In this document: positions 25,198-31,989 of the stretch, one piece after another | How the letters are laid out: every line of letters starts with the position of its first letter | Numbering within the stretch: position 1 is the first letter of the stretch | Source of the DNA: Sediminibacterium sp. Gen4 | Lineage (GTDB): Bacteria; Bacteroidota; Bacteroidia; Chitinophagales; Chitinophagaceae | DNA length: 64,000 bases | Reading direction: 5' to 3' | Assembly: GCA_013391385.1 (NCBI GenBank) | Contig: JACBFI010000004.1 | Coordinates: forward strand, 1 to 64,000 | The notes under the pieces: model-generated | Seen by the model: the letters and a program-made list of their open reading frames with translations, nothing else | What the model was told of the DNA's origin: nothing | Database searches by the model: none | Made by a program: the position numbers and the translations under genes

Positions 25198-26718
25198 ATG
25201 AAAAAAGTTTTGTTCTTATTCATGATCTCCATCTGTACAGGAAGTAGTTGGTGTCAGTCTATGGATCAACCGCAAGTCATAGGTGTTTTACATGATATTC
25301 CAATAGTGATCCAGACAACTTCTTCTGCACTCAAGTATGAGGGGAAATTCACCGGTTATTTTTTACCCGGTAAAATTTCTGTTGGACTGATGTCAAGAAA
25401 ACAATGGGCAGACTTCGATCATATGATACAACTCGGCAAGCCTCAAAAAATAAGCGATGACGTAACCATTCACATCATTATAGTAGCCAATCAAAAAACA
25501 ATCGCGAACAAAAAAGTTCCTTACAGCCAACTAACGACAAACCTCATAGATACTTTTTTACAGCAGGGAGATGAATGGACACTCTCTCTGCAAATCCATA
25601 GAAATGCAGCGATTCAATATTGTTTTAAAGGATCGAATAGTACACCCTCCATTGAAGGATATCGATTGACCCAATATTTTGATAGCAGCATCATGCATAC
25701 GCGTGCTAAGCAAATGAGTCTCGAAAAGAAATCCATGACCCTTTTCAAAAAACTCCCCTCTCAAATCATGGAATTTCCACCGGGTTCTGTTCCTGAATTC
25801 AAAATCAATTCCTACCCTCTCTTAAAAGATTCGATGATCGCTTACCGACTCTCCGATCAAAGTATCGCAGGACCATGGAAAATATCCAACCTATTCTTTG
25901 CATTACCCAATTTGGTTCCTAACAATAACTATCGACTTGAATTGAAATTTATCGATCAGCAAGAAAGTACTGTTTATACCATACGGATACAACCATTTTG
26001 GTACCAGACATTAGTGGCCAAAAAAGCCGCAGTATTGCTGGCAATGGCCCTGATCATCATTGCAATCAGATTGTATTATAGAAATCGATTAAAAACTTCC
26101 ACAGAACAAAGAGAAAGAATTGAAGAGCAACTAAGAACCATTCAATCTCAACTCAATCCACATTTCATTTTTAACGCATTGAGTTCCATCGAAGGATTGA
26201 TTACTACCGGACAAACCCAATTGGCGAATGAGTATTTGAATAATTTTTCTGCGATCATGCGTGCCACACTTACTAATGCTGATAAGCTTTTCATCAGTCT
26301 TCATCAAGAGATCGAACTATTAGAACAATATATTCATATTGAACAATTACGTTTCGGTTTCGACTTTCAAATACAGGTATCACCTGAACTCGCTCTAAAC
26401 ATTATAGAAGTTCCGCCGATGTTACTGCAACCACTAGTAGAAAATGCCATCAAGCATGGTATGGCAAATGCAGTAGATCAAAAGAAAATAGATATCAGCC
26501 TCACAAAAAAGGAAAACAACTTGGTATGTATCATTACGAATCCGGCTTCCCCCGATTACCGATCCGAAAAAACTGCCGGGGGATTCGGCCTTGGGTTTAT
26601 CCAACAAAGATTGGATCATTTTAAAAGACTGCACCCCCAAACACCCATTATTTTCCGTTTGGAAATCACAAAAGGAATGGCCATTACACAATTAGTGTAT
26701 ACCCATTGGTTTCGCTAA
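25198..26718 (+). CDS. LytS-type sensor histidine kinase with periplasmic domain
   Basis: 506 residues: signal peptide or first anchor (1-20), a periplasmic region of about 250 residues, one membrane helix (about 273-293), a coiled coil, and the His_kinase and HATPase domains. The catalytic motifs are intact: QLNPHFIFNALSS with phospho-acceptor His322, the N-box QPLVENAIKHG, and the G-box GGFGLGFIQQRL. It converges on, and overlaps by four bases, the LytTR response regulator on the other strand, a common partner arrangement. The periplasmic part is beta-rich and unrecognised, so the signal is unknown. The degenerate LytS homologue at 1841 lacks each of these motifs. Confidence 0.9.
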   Translation: MKKVLFLFMISICTGSSWCQSMDQPQVIGVLHDIPIVIQTTSSALKYEGKFTGYFLPGKISVGLMSRKQWADFDHMIQLGKPQKISDDVTIHIIIVANQKTIANKKVPYSQLTTNLIDTFLQQGDEWTLSLQIHRNAAIQYCFKGSNSTPSIEGYRLTQYFDSSIMHTRAKQMSLEKKSMTLFKKLPSQIMEFPPGSVPEFKINSYPLLKDSMIAYRLSDQSIAGPWKISNLFFALPNLVPNNNYRLELKFIDQQESTVYTIRIQPFWYQTLVAKKAAVLLAMALIIIAIRLYYRNRLKTSTEQRERIEEQLRTIQSQLNPHFIFNALSSIEGLITTGQTQLANEYLNNFSAIMRATLTNADKLFISLHQEIELLEQYIHIEQLRFGFDFQIQVSPELALNIIEVPPMLLQPLVENAIKHGMANAVDQKKIDISLTKKENNLVCIITNPASPDYRSEKTAGGFGLGFIQQRLDHFKRLHPQTPIIFRLEITKGMAITQLVYTHWFR

Positions 26719-27467
26719 CGATCCTGATCAAGCAAAGCCTGACGAAGCAACGGCATTTTCAAACGTGCAATGGGTATCTTAGTAGCATCCTGTAAGAGCA
26801 AATATTGTTCGGCATGAAGACTGCGAACATATCGGAGATTGACCAGATAAGATTGATGAACTCGAAAAAACTTGATGGGAGATAATAACTCATCATAATA
26901 AAATATTCCCTTAGATGAGACCAACTTATTCCCTTGTTGCAAATGCAGTGTAGTATAGTTATTAGAAGCTTCACAGAACTTAATATCCGATACCTGTATG
27001 AATATATGTTCGCGCCCTTGTGCTATCGCAAGGGTTTTTTCTTGTCCTTTTTGTTGATGTAGCTGATCCAAAAAGTGCTGAATACACTGAGAAGAAGTAG
27101 AAGAGAAATGATGTAGTAAAGCTTTTTCAACTGCTTGTCTTAATTCATTCGACTGAATGGGTTTGAGTAAATAATCCAAAGCAGAAAATTTAATGGCCCG
27201 AACTCCATATTGGTCAAAGGCTGTAGTAAAAATAACACGGTAGGAAGCGGGTGCAATTTGAGTAAGTATATCAAAGCCAGATGCTGTGCCCAATTCAATA
27301 TCCAAAAACAATAAATCAGGCCGATGAAGTTGAAAGAGTTGGATACCTTCTTTTACTGTACTTGCTACTGCCAATAATCGAACTTCCGGACAAAAGCTCG
27401 TCAACAAGGCTTGAAGATGAGCCTGACTCTGAATTTCGTCTTCTACAATAATAGCGGTCAAGGACAA
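26715..27467 (-). CDS. LytTR-family response regulator
   Basis: 250 residues. The receiver domain (about 4-120) has acidic residues VEDE near 8-11, the phospho-acceptor Asp56 in LLFLDIELG, and the Lys in LLKPIQS. The C-terminal LytTR DNA-binding domain (about 145-245) shows IFIQVSDIKFCEASNNYTTL and the phrase FRVHQSYLVNLRYVRSL. Its 3' end overlaps the partner kinase gene by four bases. The leader carries the GGGCGGT hairpin also found before susC, which hints at shared control. Confidence 0.92.
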   Translation of the reverse strand: MSLTAIIVEDEIQSQAHLQALLTSFCPEVRLLAVASTVKEGIQLFQLHRPDLLFLDIELGTASGFDILTQIAPASYRVIFTTAFDQYGVRAIKFSALDYLLKPIQSNELRQAVEKALLHHFSSTSSQCIQHFLDQLHQQKGQEKTLAIAQGREHIFIQVSDIKFCEASNNYTTLHLQQGNKLVSSKGIFYYDELLSPIKFFRVHQSYLVNLRYVRSLHAEQYLLLQDATKIPIARLKMPLLRQALLDQDR

Positions 27468-27588
27468 AGCGATTGAGTGAGAAAATACGCTCAGTCCTGT
27501 GGGCGATTCTAGGTCTTATAAAGATAGGAAAGAGTTGGAATAGTTATTATGTAAAAAAATCATATTTACTGATCAATAGACAACAAAA

Positions 27589-27606
27589 GGGCGGTATAAA
27601 CCGCCC
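27589..27606 (-). promoter_or_regulatory. Leader hairpin shared with susC
   Basis: A seven-base stem, GGGCGGT/ACCGCCC, with a loop of four bases, followed by TTTT on the minus strand, about 120 bases upstream of the LytTR start. The stem, its AT side of the loop and the flanking T run match 22889-22909. Confidence 0.45.
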
Positions 27607-27737
27607 TCACCCAGAATCAGTACCACAGTACTGACAACATTTGTACTAAAATAAACAAATCATTAAAATTTATAATTATTCGCTAAATGTCTTAGCGTTA
27701 TATAGAAAATAAACATTTCTGTTTACACATTATTGAT

Positions 27738-27745
27738 TAGATTTG
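27738..27745 (+). promoter_or_regulatory. Bacteroidota -7 promoter element, TAGATTTG
   Basis: Matches TAnnTTTG and ends exactly four bases before the ATG at 27750, so the transcript would begin at or next to the start codon. Confidence 0.5.
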
Positions 27746-27749
27746 ATAT

Positions 27750-28211
27750 ATGGAAACAATGGAATTATTAAAGGGGTTACATCCGGGGGCTTATCTAACA
27801 AGTGAATTACAAAAACGTAAGATCAGACCCGGACAAATGGCACTTTCGATCGGGGAATATCCTCAAACACTCAGTGCTATCATGAAAGGCCGCAGAGCTA
27901 TGAATACATCTTTATCCCTAAAACTCGAACAGGCATTAGGATTGTCAGAAGGCTTTTTGATGACCTTACAGGTATTTCATGATATTAAAAAAGAAAAAGA
28001 AACATTACATAAAAAATTTCAACCCGTTCTCAGCAAATTCCGTAAAAGTTTGTTTTGGGATACACGTTTGGAAAACATTGATTGGATAGCGCAGAAAAAA
28101 GCTGTCATAGAAAGAATCATGCAAAGAGGTAATACACAAGAACAAGAAGAGATCAAACGATTTTACGAATCAGTAGAACGCAATTTAATGCAACAAAAGC
28201 CAATAATTTAG
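27750..28211 (+). CDS. HigA-like XRE antitoxin-type regulator with DUF6922-like tail
   Basis: 153 residues. The N-terminal HTH (about 9-75) starts LHPGAYLTSELQKRKIRPGQMALSIG, the HigA pattern. The C-terminal part reads KSLFWDTRLENIDWIAQKKAVIERIMQRG and EEIKRFYES, which resembles the DUF6922 segment of antitoxins usually paired with AbiEii-type nucleotidyltransferase toxins. No HigB or AbiEii gene lies on either side, so it looks like an orphan antitoxin or a captured regulator. The promoter box is four bases from the ATG. Confidence 0.7.
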   Translation: METMELLKGLHPGAYLTSELQKRKIRPGQMALSIGEYPQTLSAIMKGRRAMNTSLSLKLEQALGLSEGFLMTLQVFHDIKKEKETLHKKFQPVLSKFRKSLFWDTRLENIDWIAQKKAVIERIMQRGNTQEQEEIKRFYESVERNLMQQKPII

Positions 28212-28244
28212 CCGAATTAAGTCTAAGAATGACTGCGAGTAAGT

Positions 28245-28634
28245 TCAATGCAATTTTACGCTACCAAGATTGAACTCTTTTGTCAAATGATTTAATCCGG
28301 GTCTAATATGGATTGAATCGATAGCGATCTTGTATTCTGCACCGTTTTTGTTTATCGAAAAGTATCCAAAATAATTTCCTGCATCTATTGAGACAATTGA
28401 GAATTTGTTTGGAGTTTCGGTGCTAACGTTCTTATAATAAAATGACTTCATCTTTCGGTTTTCAGCTTGCGATTTCTTGTATTCATGCTGGTCTGTACTT
28501 TGCAGGTACAAATCTTTCAATTGTTGAATGGTGTCACCGTTTCTTGATGTAATGCTAATTTGAAGACGTGCATTATGTTTTTCGCCACAACCGAAAAAAA
28601 TAAATAAAATAAGAAAGTATGTGCTGTTTCTCAT
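28245..28634 (-). CDS. Small lipoprotein of unknown function
   Basis: 129 residues with a lipoprotein signal peptide (lipobox IFFGCG, Cys about 16). The remainder contains several short beta strands (LQISITSRNGD, FSIVSIDAGNYFGYFSI, YKIAIDSIHIR), suggesting a small beta-sandwich. I recognise no family. It converges on the HigA-like gene with a 33-base gap and stands alone on its strand. Confidence 0.6.
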   Translation of the reverse strand: MRNSTYFLILFIFFGCGEKHNARLQISITSRNGDTIQQLKDLYLQSTDQHEYKKSQAENRKMKSFYYKNVSTETPNKFSIVSIDAGNYFGYFSINKNGAEYKIAIDSIHIRPGLNHLTKEFNLGSVKLH

Positions 28635-28751
28635 CGTTACAAGTTAAGAAAAGTTATCGCTGTATTTGAAAGAGACAGAATACAGCGCTAACGAACGACG
28701 AAGAGTCGATACCTATTGTTAAGAATTATTTGGTCGCAGTAAATGACTACA

Positions 28752-28793
28752 AATAGAAAAAGGAGTCACTTTCGCAACTCCTTCATTTCTATT
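28752..28793 (-). terminator. Terminator of the tRNA operon
   Basis: AATAGAAA (28752-28759) and AAGGAGT (28760-28766) pair with ACTCCTT (28777-28783) and TTTCTATT (28786-28793). On the minus strand the inner stem is followed by TTTTTC. It begins three bases after the 3' end of tRNA-Pro. Confidence 0.85.
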
Positions 28794-28795
28794 CG

Positions 28796-28869
28796 TCGGG
28801 AAGACAGGATTCGAACCTGCGACCCCCTGGTCCCAAACCAGATGCGCTACCGGCCTGCGCTACTTCCCG
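28796..28869 (-). tRNA. tRNA-Pro (anticodon TGG)
   Basis: A 74-base cloverleaf. The acceptor stem CGGGAAG pairs with CTTCCCG and the discriminator is A. The anticodon loop reads TTTGGGA with TGG central, and the T-arm has GGTTCGAATCC. The 3' CCA is not encoded. It is the last gene of a short minus-strand tRNA operon. Confidence 0.97.
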
Positions 28870-28874
28870 AATCC

Positions 28875-28900
28875 TCCATCGAAGCTTTAGCGTAGATGGA
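28875..28900. repeat. REP-like hairpin 1 in tRNA spacer
   Basis: TCCATC (28875-28880) pairs with GATGGA (28895-28900) around the core GAAGCTTTAGCG. Its 26 bases match the reverse complement of hairpin 2 (28923-28948) at 21 positions, with stem differences that keep pairing. Confidence 0.7.
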
Positions 28901-28922
28901 TCGGTTGTCCGACTATTTTTTA

Positions 28923-28948
28923 TCCACCTTCGCCAAAGCTTCGGCGGA
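28923..28948. repeat. REP-like hairpin 2 in tRNA spacer, inverted relative to hairpin 1
   Basis: Read on the minus strand it starts TCCGCC, has the core GAAGCTTTGGCG and ends GGTGGA. One G.T wobble and five base differences separate it from hairpin 1. The two hairpins lie head to head between tRNA-Pro and tRNA-Ser. Confidence 0.7.
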
Positions 28949-28953
28949 TAAAG

Positions 28954-29042
28954 CGGTGAGGGCGGGATTCGAACCCGCGGTACAGTTTAACCCGTACGGC
29001 AGTTTAGCAAACTACTGATTTCAGCCACTCATCCACCTCACC
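28954..29042 (-). tRNA. tRNA-Ser (anticodon GCT)
   Basis: An 89-base class II tRNA. The acceptor stem GGTGAGG pairs with CCTCACC and the discriminator is G. The anticodon loop is TTGCTAA, followed by a long variable arm (CGTACGGGTTAAACTGTACCG region) and GGTTCGAATCC in the T-arm. Its 5' half and the nine bases before it (AATCAGCCC) are duplicated at 29296-29361 upstream of a GIY-YIG gene. Confidence 0.97.
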
Positions 29043-29049
29043 GGGCTGA

Positions 29050-29292
29050 TTAAATAATATGATTATCTTTTAACCAATGATAACCAGCTATCGTTTTAAA
29101 AAACTTTTCCCGTTTATAAGCTTCTCCTCTTGTCTTAAAAGATTCCGAGTAATGAAGTCTTAAAGGCAATCTCCCTTTCAGAGATTTAGTTTTACCGCTA
29201 TTATGTTCCGCTATTCGTTTTTCAATATCCGCACAGCTTCCATAATAGTATCGCCCATCTTTCTCACTTTTCAATATATATGCATGGTACAT
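29050..29292 (-). CDS. GIY-YIG family endonuclease-like small protein inserted in a tRNA
   Basis: 80 residues forming essentially one GIY-YIG domain: HAYILKSEKDGRYYYGS (a YIL/YYYG variant of the GIY-YIG core), then IEKRIAEHNSGKTKSLKG, GEAYKREKFFKT and the terminal GYHWLKDN. The helix IEKRI keeps the usual Arg, and Glu in EAYKREKF is the expected metal ligand region. Its ATG begins three bases after a tRNA-Ser fragment breaks off in the anticodon loop, and a complete tRNA-Ser follows its stop by seven bases. I infer a homing-type insertion. It would be co-transcribed with the tRNAs from the promoter at 29392. Confidence 0.85.
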   Translation of the reverse strand: MYHAYILKSEKDGRYYYGSCADIEKRIAEHNSGKTKSLKGRLPLRLHYSESFKTRGEAYKREKFFKTIAGYHWLKDNHII

Positions 29293-29295
29293 TAT

Positions 29296-29352
29296 GCAAA
29301 CCTATTGATTTCTGCCACTCTCCGCAGGAGTCCTTCGGACATCCACCTCACC
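29296..29352 (-). pseudogene. Truncated 5' half of tRNA-Ser(GCT) with a 20-base insertion
   Basis: On the minus strand the first 12 bases, GGTGAGGTGGAT, equal the intact tRNA-Ser. A 20-base GC-rich insertion (29321-29340, palindrome-like TCCG..CGGA) interrupts the D-arm. The match then resumes through GAGTGGC, GAAATCA and TTTGC, where it stops inside the anticodon loop. The preceding bases AATCAGCCC also match those before the intact gene. The period between the two tRNA 5' ends is 310 bases. Confidence 0.85.
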
Positions 29353-29391
29353 GGGCTGATTTTAGCCTACCTCACTTTTCAGAGAGGGCTG

Positions 29392-29399
29392 CAAAAATA
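29392..29399 (-). promoter_or_regulatory. -7 promoter element of the tRNA operon, TATTTTTG
   Basis: On the minus strand this matches TAnnTTTG, about 40 bases upstream of the tRNA-Ser fragment. It would drive fragment, GIY-YIG gene, tRNA-Ser and tRNA-Pro, consistent with the fragment marking the original tRNA position. Confidence 0.5.
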
Positions 29400-29420
29400 G
29401 GTAGGTAAAAGCTATCTGCC

Positions 29421-29451
29421 AAAAAATAAACCCCGACAAATGCCAGGGTTT
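29421..29451 (-). terminator. Terminator of dnaA
   Basis: AAACCC (29428-29433) pairs with GGGTTT (29446-29451), with further pairing inside. On the minus strand it is followed by ATTTTTT. It lies 35 bases past the dnaA stop. Confidence 0.85.
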
Positions 29452-29486
29452 AAAAATATTTTCTTTTTCTCAGGTTCAATGAACAT

Positions 29487-30917
29487 TTACATGGCCGCCA
29501 ACTGTACTTTCTGGGTTAGTTCCATTACATTTTCTCGGAAAATAGAGTCAGTGTCCATCAAGTCTTTTACAGTCTGACAAGAATGTATAACAGTCGTATG
29601 ATCGCGACCTCCAAAATGCTCACCAATGGTTTTTAATGAATTCTTGGTGAATGCCTTTGCCAGATACATGGTAATTTGTCTGGCCTGAACGATCTCACGT
29701 TTACGTGTTTTCTGTAACAACTTATCATAAGGAACATCAAAGTATTCACATACCATTTTTTGAATGGCATCAATGGTGATTTCTTTGCTGCTGGTCTTTA
29801 CAAAATTGCGTAACACTTTCTTTGCCAATTCCACATCAATATCTTTTTTATTGAGTGAAGATTGCGCCAATAAAGAGATCAAAGCACCTTCCAATTCACG
29901 TACATTGGTATTAATGTTATACGCCACATATTTTACCACATCCTTTGGCATATCCAAGCCATCATTCTTCATCTTACGCTCAAGGATCTCAATACGCGTT
30001 TCATAATCAGGTACCTGAAGATCGGCACTCAATCCCCAACGGAAACGACTCAGTAAACGTTCTTGCATACCATCTAAATCTTTAGGCGGCTTATCAGAAG
30101 TTAATACCAGTTGTTTACCACTCTGGTGAAGATGATTAAATATGGCAAAAAATGCATCCTGACTTTTTTCTGCTCTGCTAAAGAATTGTACATCATCAAT
30201 AATGAGGACATCAATCAGTTGATAGAAATGAATAAAGTCATTAATGGCATTATTGCGACTATGGTCTTGAAATTGGTTGATGAATTTCTCACTGCTCACA
30301 TACAACACTACTTTTCCCGGATGGGTACGTTTTACTTCGTTACCAATGGCCTGAGCCAGGTGGGTTTTACCCAATCCAACCCCACCATAGATCACCAATG
30401 GGTTAAAAGAGTTAGCGCCAGGCTTTTCTGCCACCGTTTTACCGGCACGGCGTGCTACCCTATTACAATCGCCTTCAATGAATGAATCAAATGTATACAT
30501 ATGATTCAATTGAGGATCGATCTGCATTTTCTTGAGACCAGGTATAACAAATGGATTCTTCACCGGATTATCGATCACCAGTGGAAAATTCATTTCATTG
30601 TTGTTGTAAGTTTTCATGTTGCTCGCAGGAACATCCATGGAACCATTTCTTCCATTGCTACCACTGTCTACCATGATACGGTATTCCAATCTCGCATCCT
30701 TTCCCAATTCACGCTTCAATGTTTTCGCCAACAGGTTTACATAATGCTCTTCCAGGTATTCATAAAAGAATTGACTGGGCACCTGAATCATTAAAATATT
30801 TCCTTTCAGCTCTACGGGATTAATTGGTTCAAACCATGTTTTAAAATGTTGCCATTCTACAATGTCTTTGATGATCTTCAAACAATTGCTCCAAACTGAT
30901 TCAGCATTTTTAGCCAT
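29487..30917 (-). CDS. dnaA: Chromosomal replication initiator DnaA
   Basis: 476 residues from the ATG at 30917 (MAKNAESVWSNCL). All four domains are present: domain I (WFEPINPVEL, about 1-80), a short linker, the AAA+ core with Walker A GGVGLGKTH and Walker B LIIDDVQFF, and the C-terminal helix-turn-helix with the DnaA signature GGRDHTTVIHSC. DnaA binds the origin and opens it for replication. A TTG at 30932 would add five residues and is unlikely. Near-consensus DnaA boxes lie in its upstream spacer, so autoregulation is plausible. Confidence 0.98.
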   Translation of the reverse strand: MAKNAESVWSNCLKIIKDIVEWQHFKTWFEPINPVELKGNILMIQVPSQFFYEYLEEHYVNLLAKTLKRELGKDARLEYRIMVDSGSNGRNGSMDVPASNMKTYNNNEMNFPLVIDNPVKNPFVIPGLKKMQIDPQLNHMYTFDSFIEGDCNRVARRAGKTVAEKPGANSFNPLVIYGGVGLGKTHLAQAIGNEVKRTHPGKVVLYVSSEKFINQFQDHSRNNAINDFIHFYQLIDVLIIDDVQFFSRAEKSQDAFFAIFNHLHQSGKQLVLTSDKPPKDLDGMQERLLSRFRWGLSADLQVPDYETRIEILERKMKNDGLDMPKDVVKYVAYNINTNVRELEGALISLLAQSSLNKKDIDVELAKKVLRNFVKTSSKEITIDAIQKMVCEYFDVPYDKLLQKTRKREIVQARQITMYLAKAFTKNSLKTIGEHFGGRDHTTVIHSCQTVKDLMDTDSIFRENVMELTQKVQLAAM

Positions 30918-30932
30918 ACAAAAAATGAACAA

Positions 30933-31059
30933 TTTTATAATGAGTTAACGTATTCGTCTTTGCCTTCAAGTTATCTTATTTTTCCCACATGTGGAAATGT
31001 TGAAAAAAAACAGATACAGGGGTGCGAATATGTAGACTTTATGTTGAAAAAAAAATTTT
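30933..31059. promoter_or_regulatory. dnaA upstream spacer with DnaA-box-like sites
   Basis: The spacer contains TTTTTCCCACATGTGGAAATG near 30979: TGTGGAAAT is the complement of ATTTCCACA, one base off the TTATCCACA-type box, and TTTCCCACA stands facing it, making a near palindrome. Poly-A/T tracts lie to the right. This may be a DnaA autoregulatory site; it is too small to call oriC with confidence. Confidence 0.4.
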
Positions 31060-31989
31060 TTATTCACTTGTTTTTTTCCCTATAACCACAGTATGGGCAT
31101 TTGCGAGATTTTTTTTCTTCGCCCGGGAAAATTCATACTCCAATCTGCCCAACTGAATACCACCAAACCCCACCTGATTTACCGCCACAACTCCACCCTT
31201 TTTATTGGTATACTTTCTTGGCTCCTCAAAGAAGCGGTGTGTATGTCCACCAATAATTAAATCAATGTCATAACTTTCTTTTGCCAGTATCTCATCACTA
31301 ACTTTATTTTCCTGATAACGATCGCCCAGGTGCGATAAACAAATCACCAGGTCGCATCCTTTTTTATGTAACATAGAAGCAGTGGCATTGGCGGTTTGTA
31401 TCGGATCACGGTATACGGTTTTACCATATAAATTTTCAGCTACCAATCCTTGCAATTCAATTCCAACTCCAAAAACTCCGATTTGCAGATTTCCTTTTTT
31501 AAAAATTTGCCAAGGTTTTGTTTTCCCTTCCAGTTCAGTGCCTGAAAAGTCATAGTTACTGATCAGTATGGGAAAAGAAGCATGTTTCAACTGGGTAGCA
31601 AAATTTTCCATACCCAGATCAAAATCATGGTTACCCATGGTAGCAGCGTCATACCCCATGGCCGACATGGCCTTGATCTCCGGCTCACCTTTATAAATAT
31701 TGAAATAAGGTGTGCCTTGGAAAATATCTCCGGCATCCAATACCAATACCTGCTCTTCTTCCTGCCTGATCTTAGCAATCAAGGCTGCCCTTGCTGCTAC
31801 ACCACCCAGTCCTTGGTTTCTACTCCCATCCATTGGAAATGGCTCTAAACGGCTATGCACATCATTGGTATGCAGGATGGTCAACTTTTGAACAGGTTCA
31901 GCTGCTCCTTCACTGTGTAAGGGTATCAATGCTGAAGCCAGTACTGCGGCACCGGTATCCTGAATAAATTTTCGTCTGTTAATCGGCAT
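31060..31989 (-). CDS. 5'-nucleotidase catalytic (metallophosphatase) subunit
   Basis: 309 residues: a twin-arginine-type signal (NRRKFIQDTGAAVLASAL) and then a calcineurin-like phosphoesterase domain with the dinuclear-metal motifs LTILHTNDVHSR, LDAGDIFQG, MGNHDFDLG, CLSHLG and IIGGHTHRFF. This is the N-terminal half of UshA-type 5'-nucleotidases; the C-terminal substrate-binding half is encoded by the gene upstream, overlapping by 11 bases. The two products probably act together in the periplasm to hydrolyse nucleotides or related phosphoesters. Confidence 0.9.
   Translation of the reverse strand: MPINRRKFIQDTGAAVLASALIPLHSEGAAEPVQKLTILHTNDVHSRLEPFPMDGSRNQGLGGVAARAALIAKIRQEEEQVLVLDAGDIFQGTPYFNIYKGEPEIKAMSAMGYDAATMGNHDFDLGMENFATQLKHASFPILISNYDFSGTELEGKTKPWQIFKKGNLQIGVFGVGIELQGLVAENLYGKTVYRDPIQTANATASMLHKKGCDLVICLSHLGDRYQENKVSDEILAKESYDIDLIIGGHTHRFFEEPRKYTNKKGGVVAVNQVGFGGIQLGRLEYEFSRAKKKNLANAHTVVIGKKTSE

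Larger units (their letters stand above)
27468..27749. other. Divergent spacer between the LytTR and HigA-like genes
   Basis: I see no gene. It holds GGGCGGT-ATAA-ACCGCCC (27589-27606), which on the minus strand ends in TTTTGTTG, and a TAGATTTG box (27738-27745) four bases before the ATG at 27750. Confidence 0.5.
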
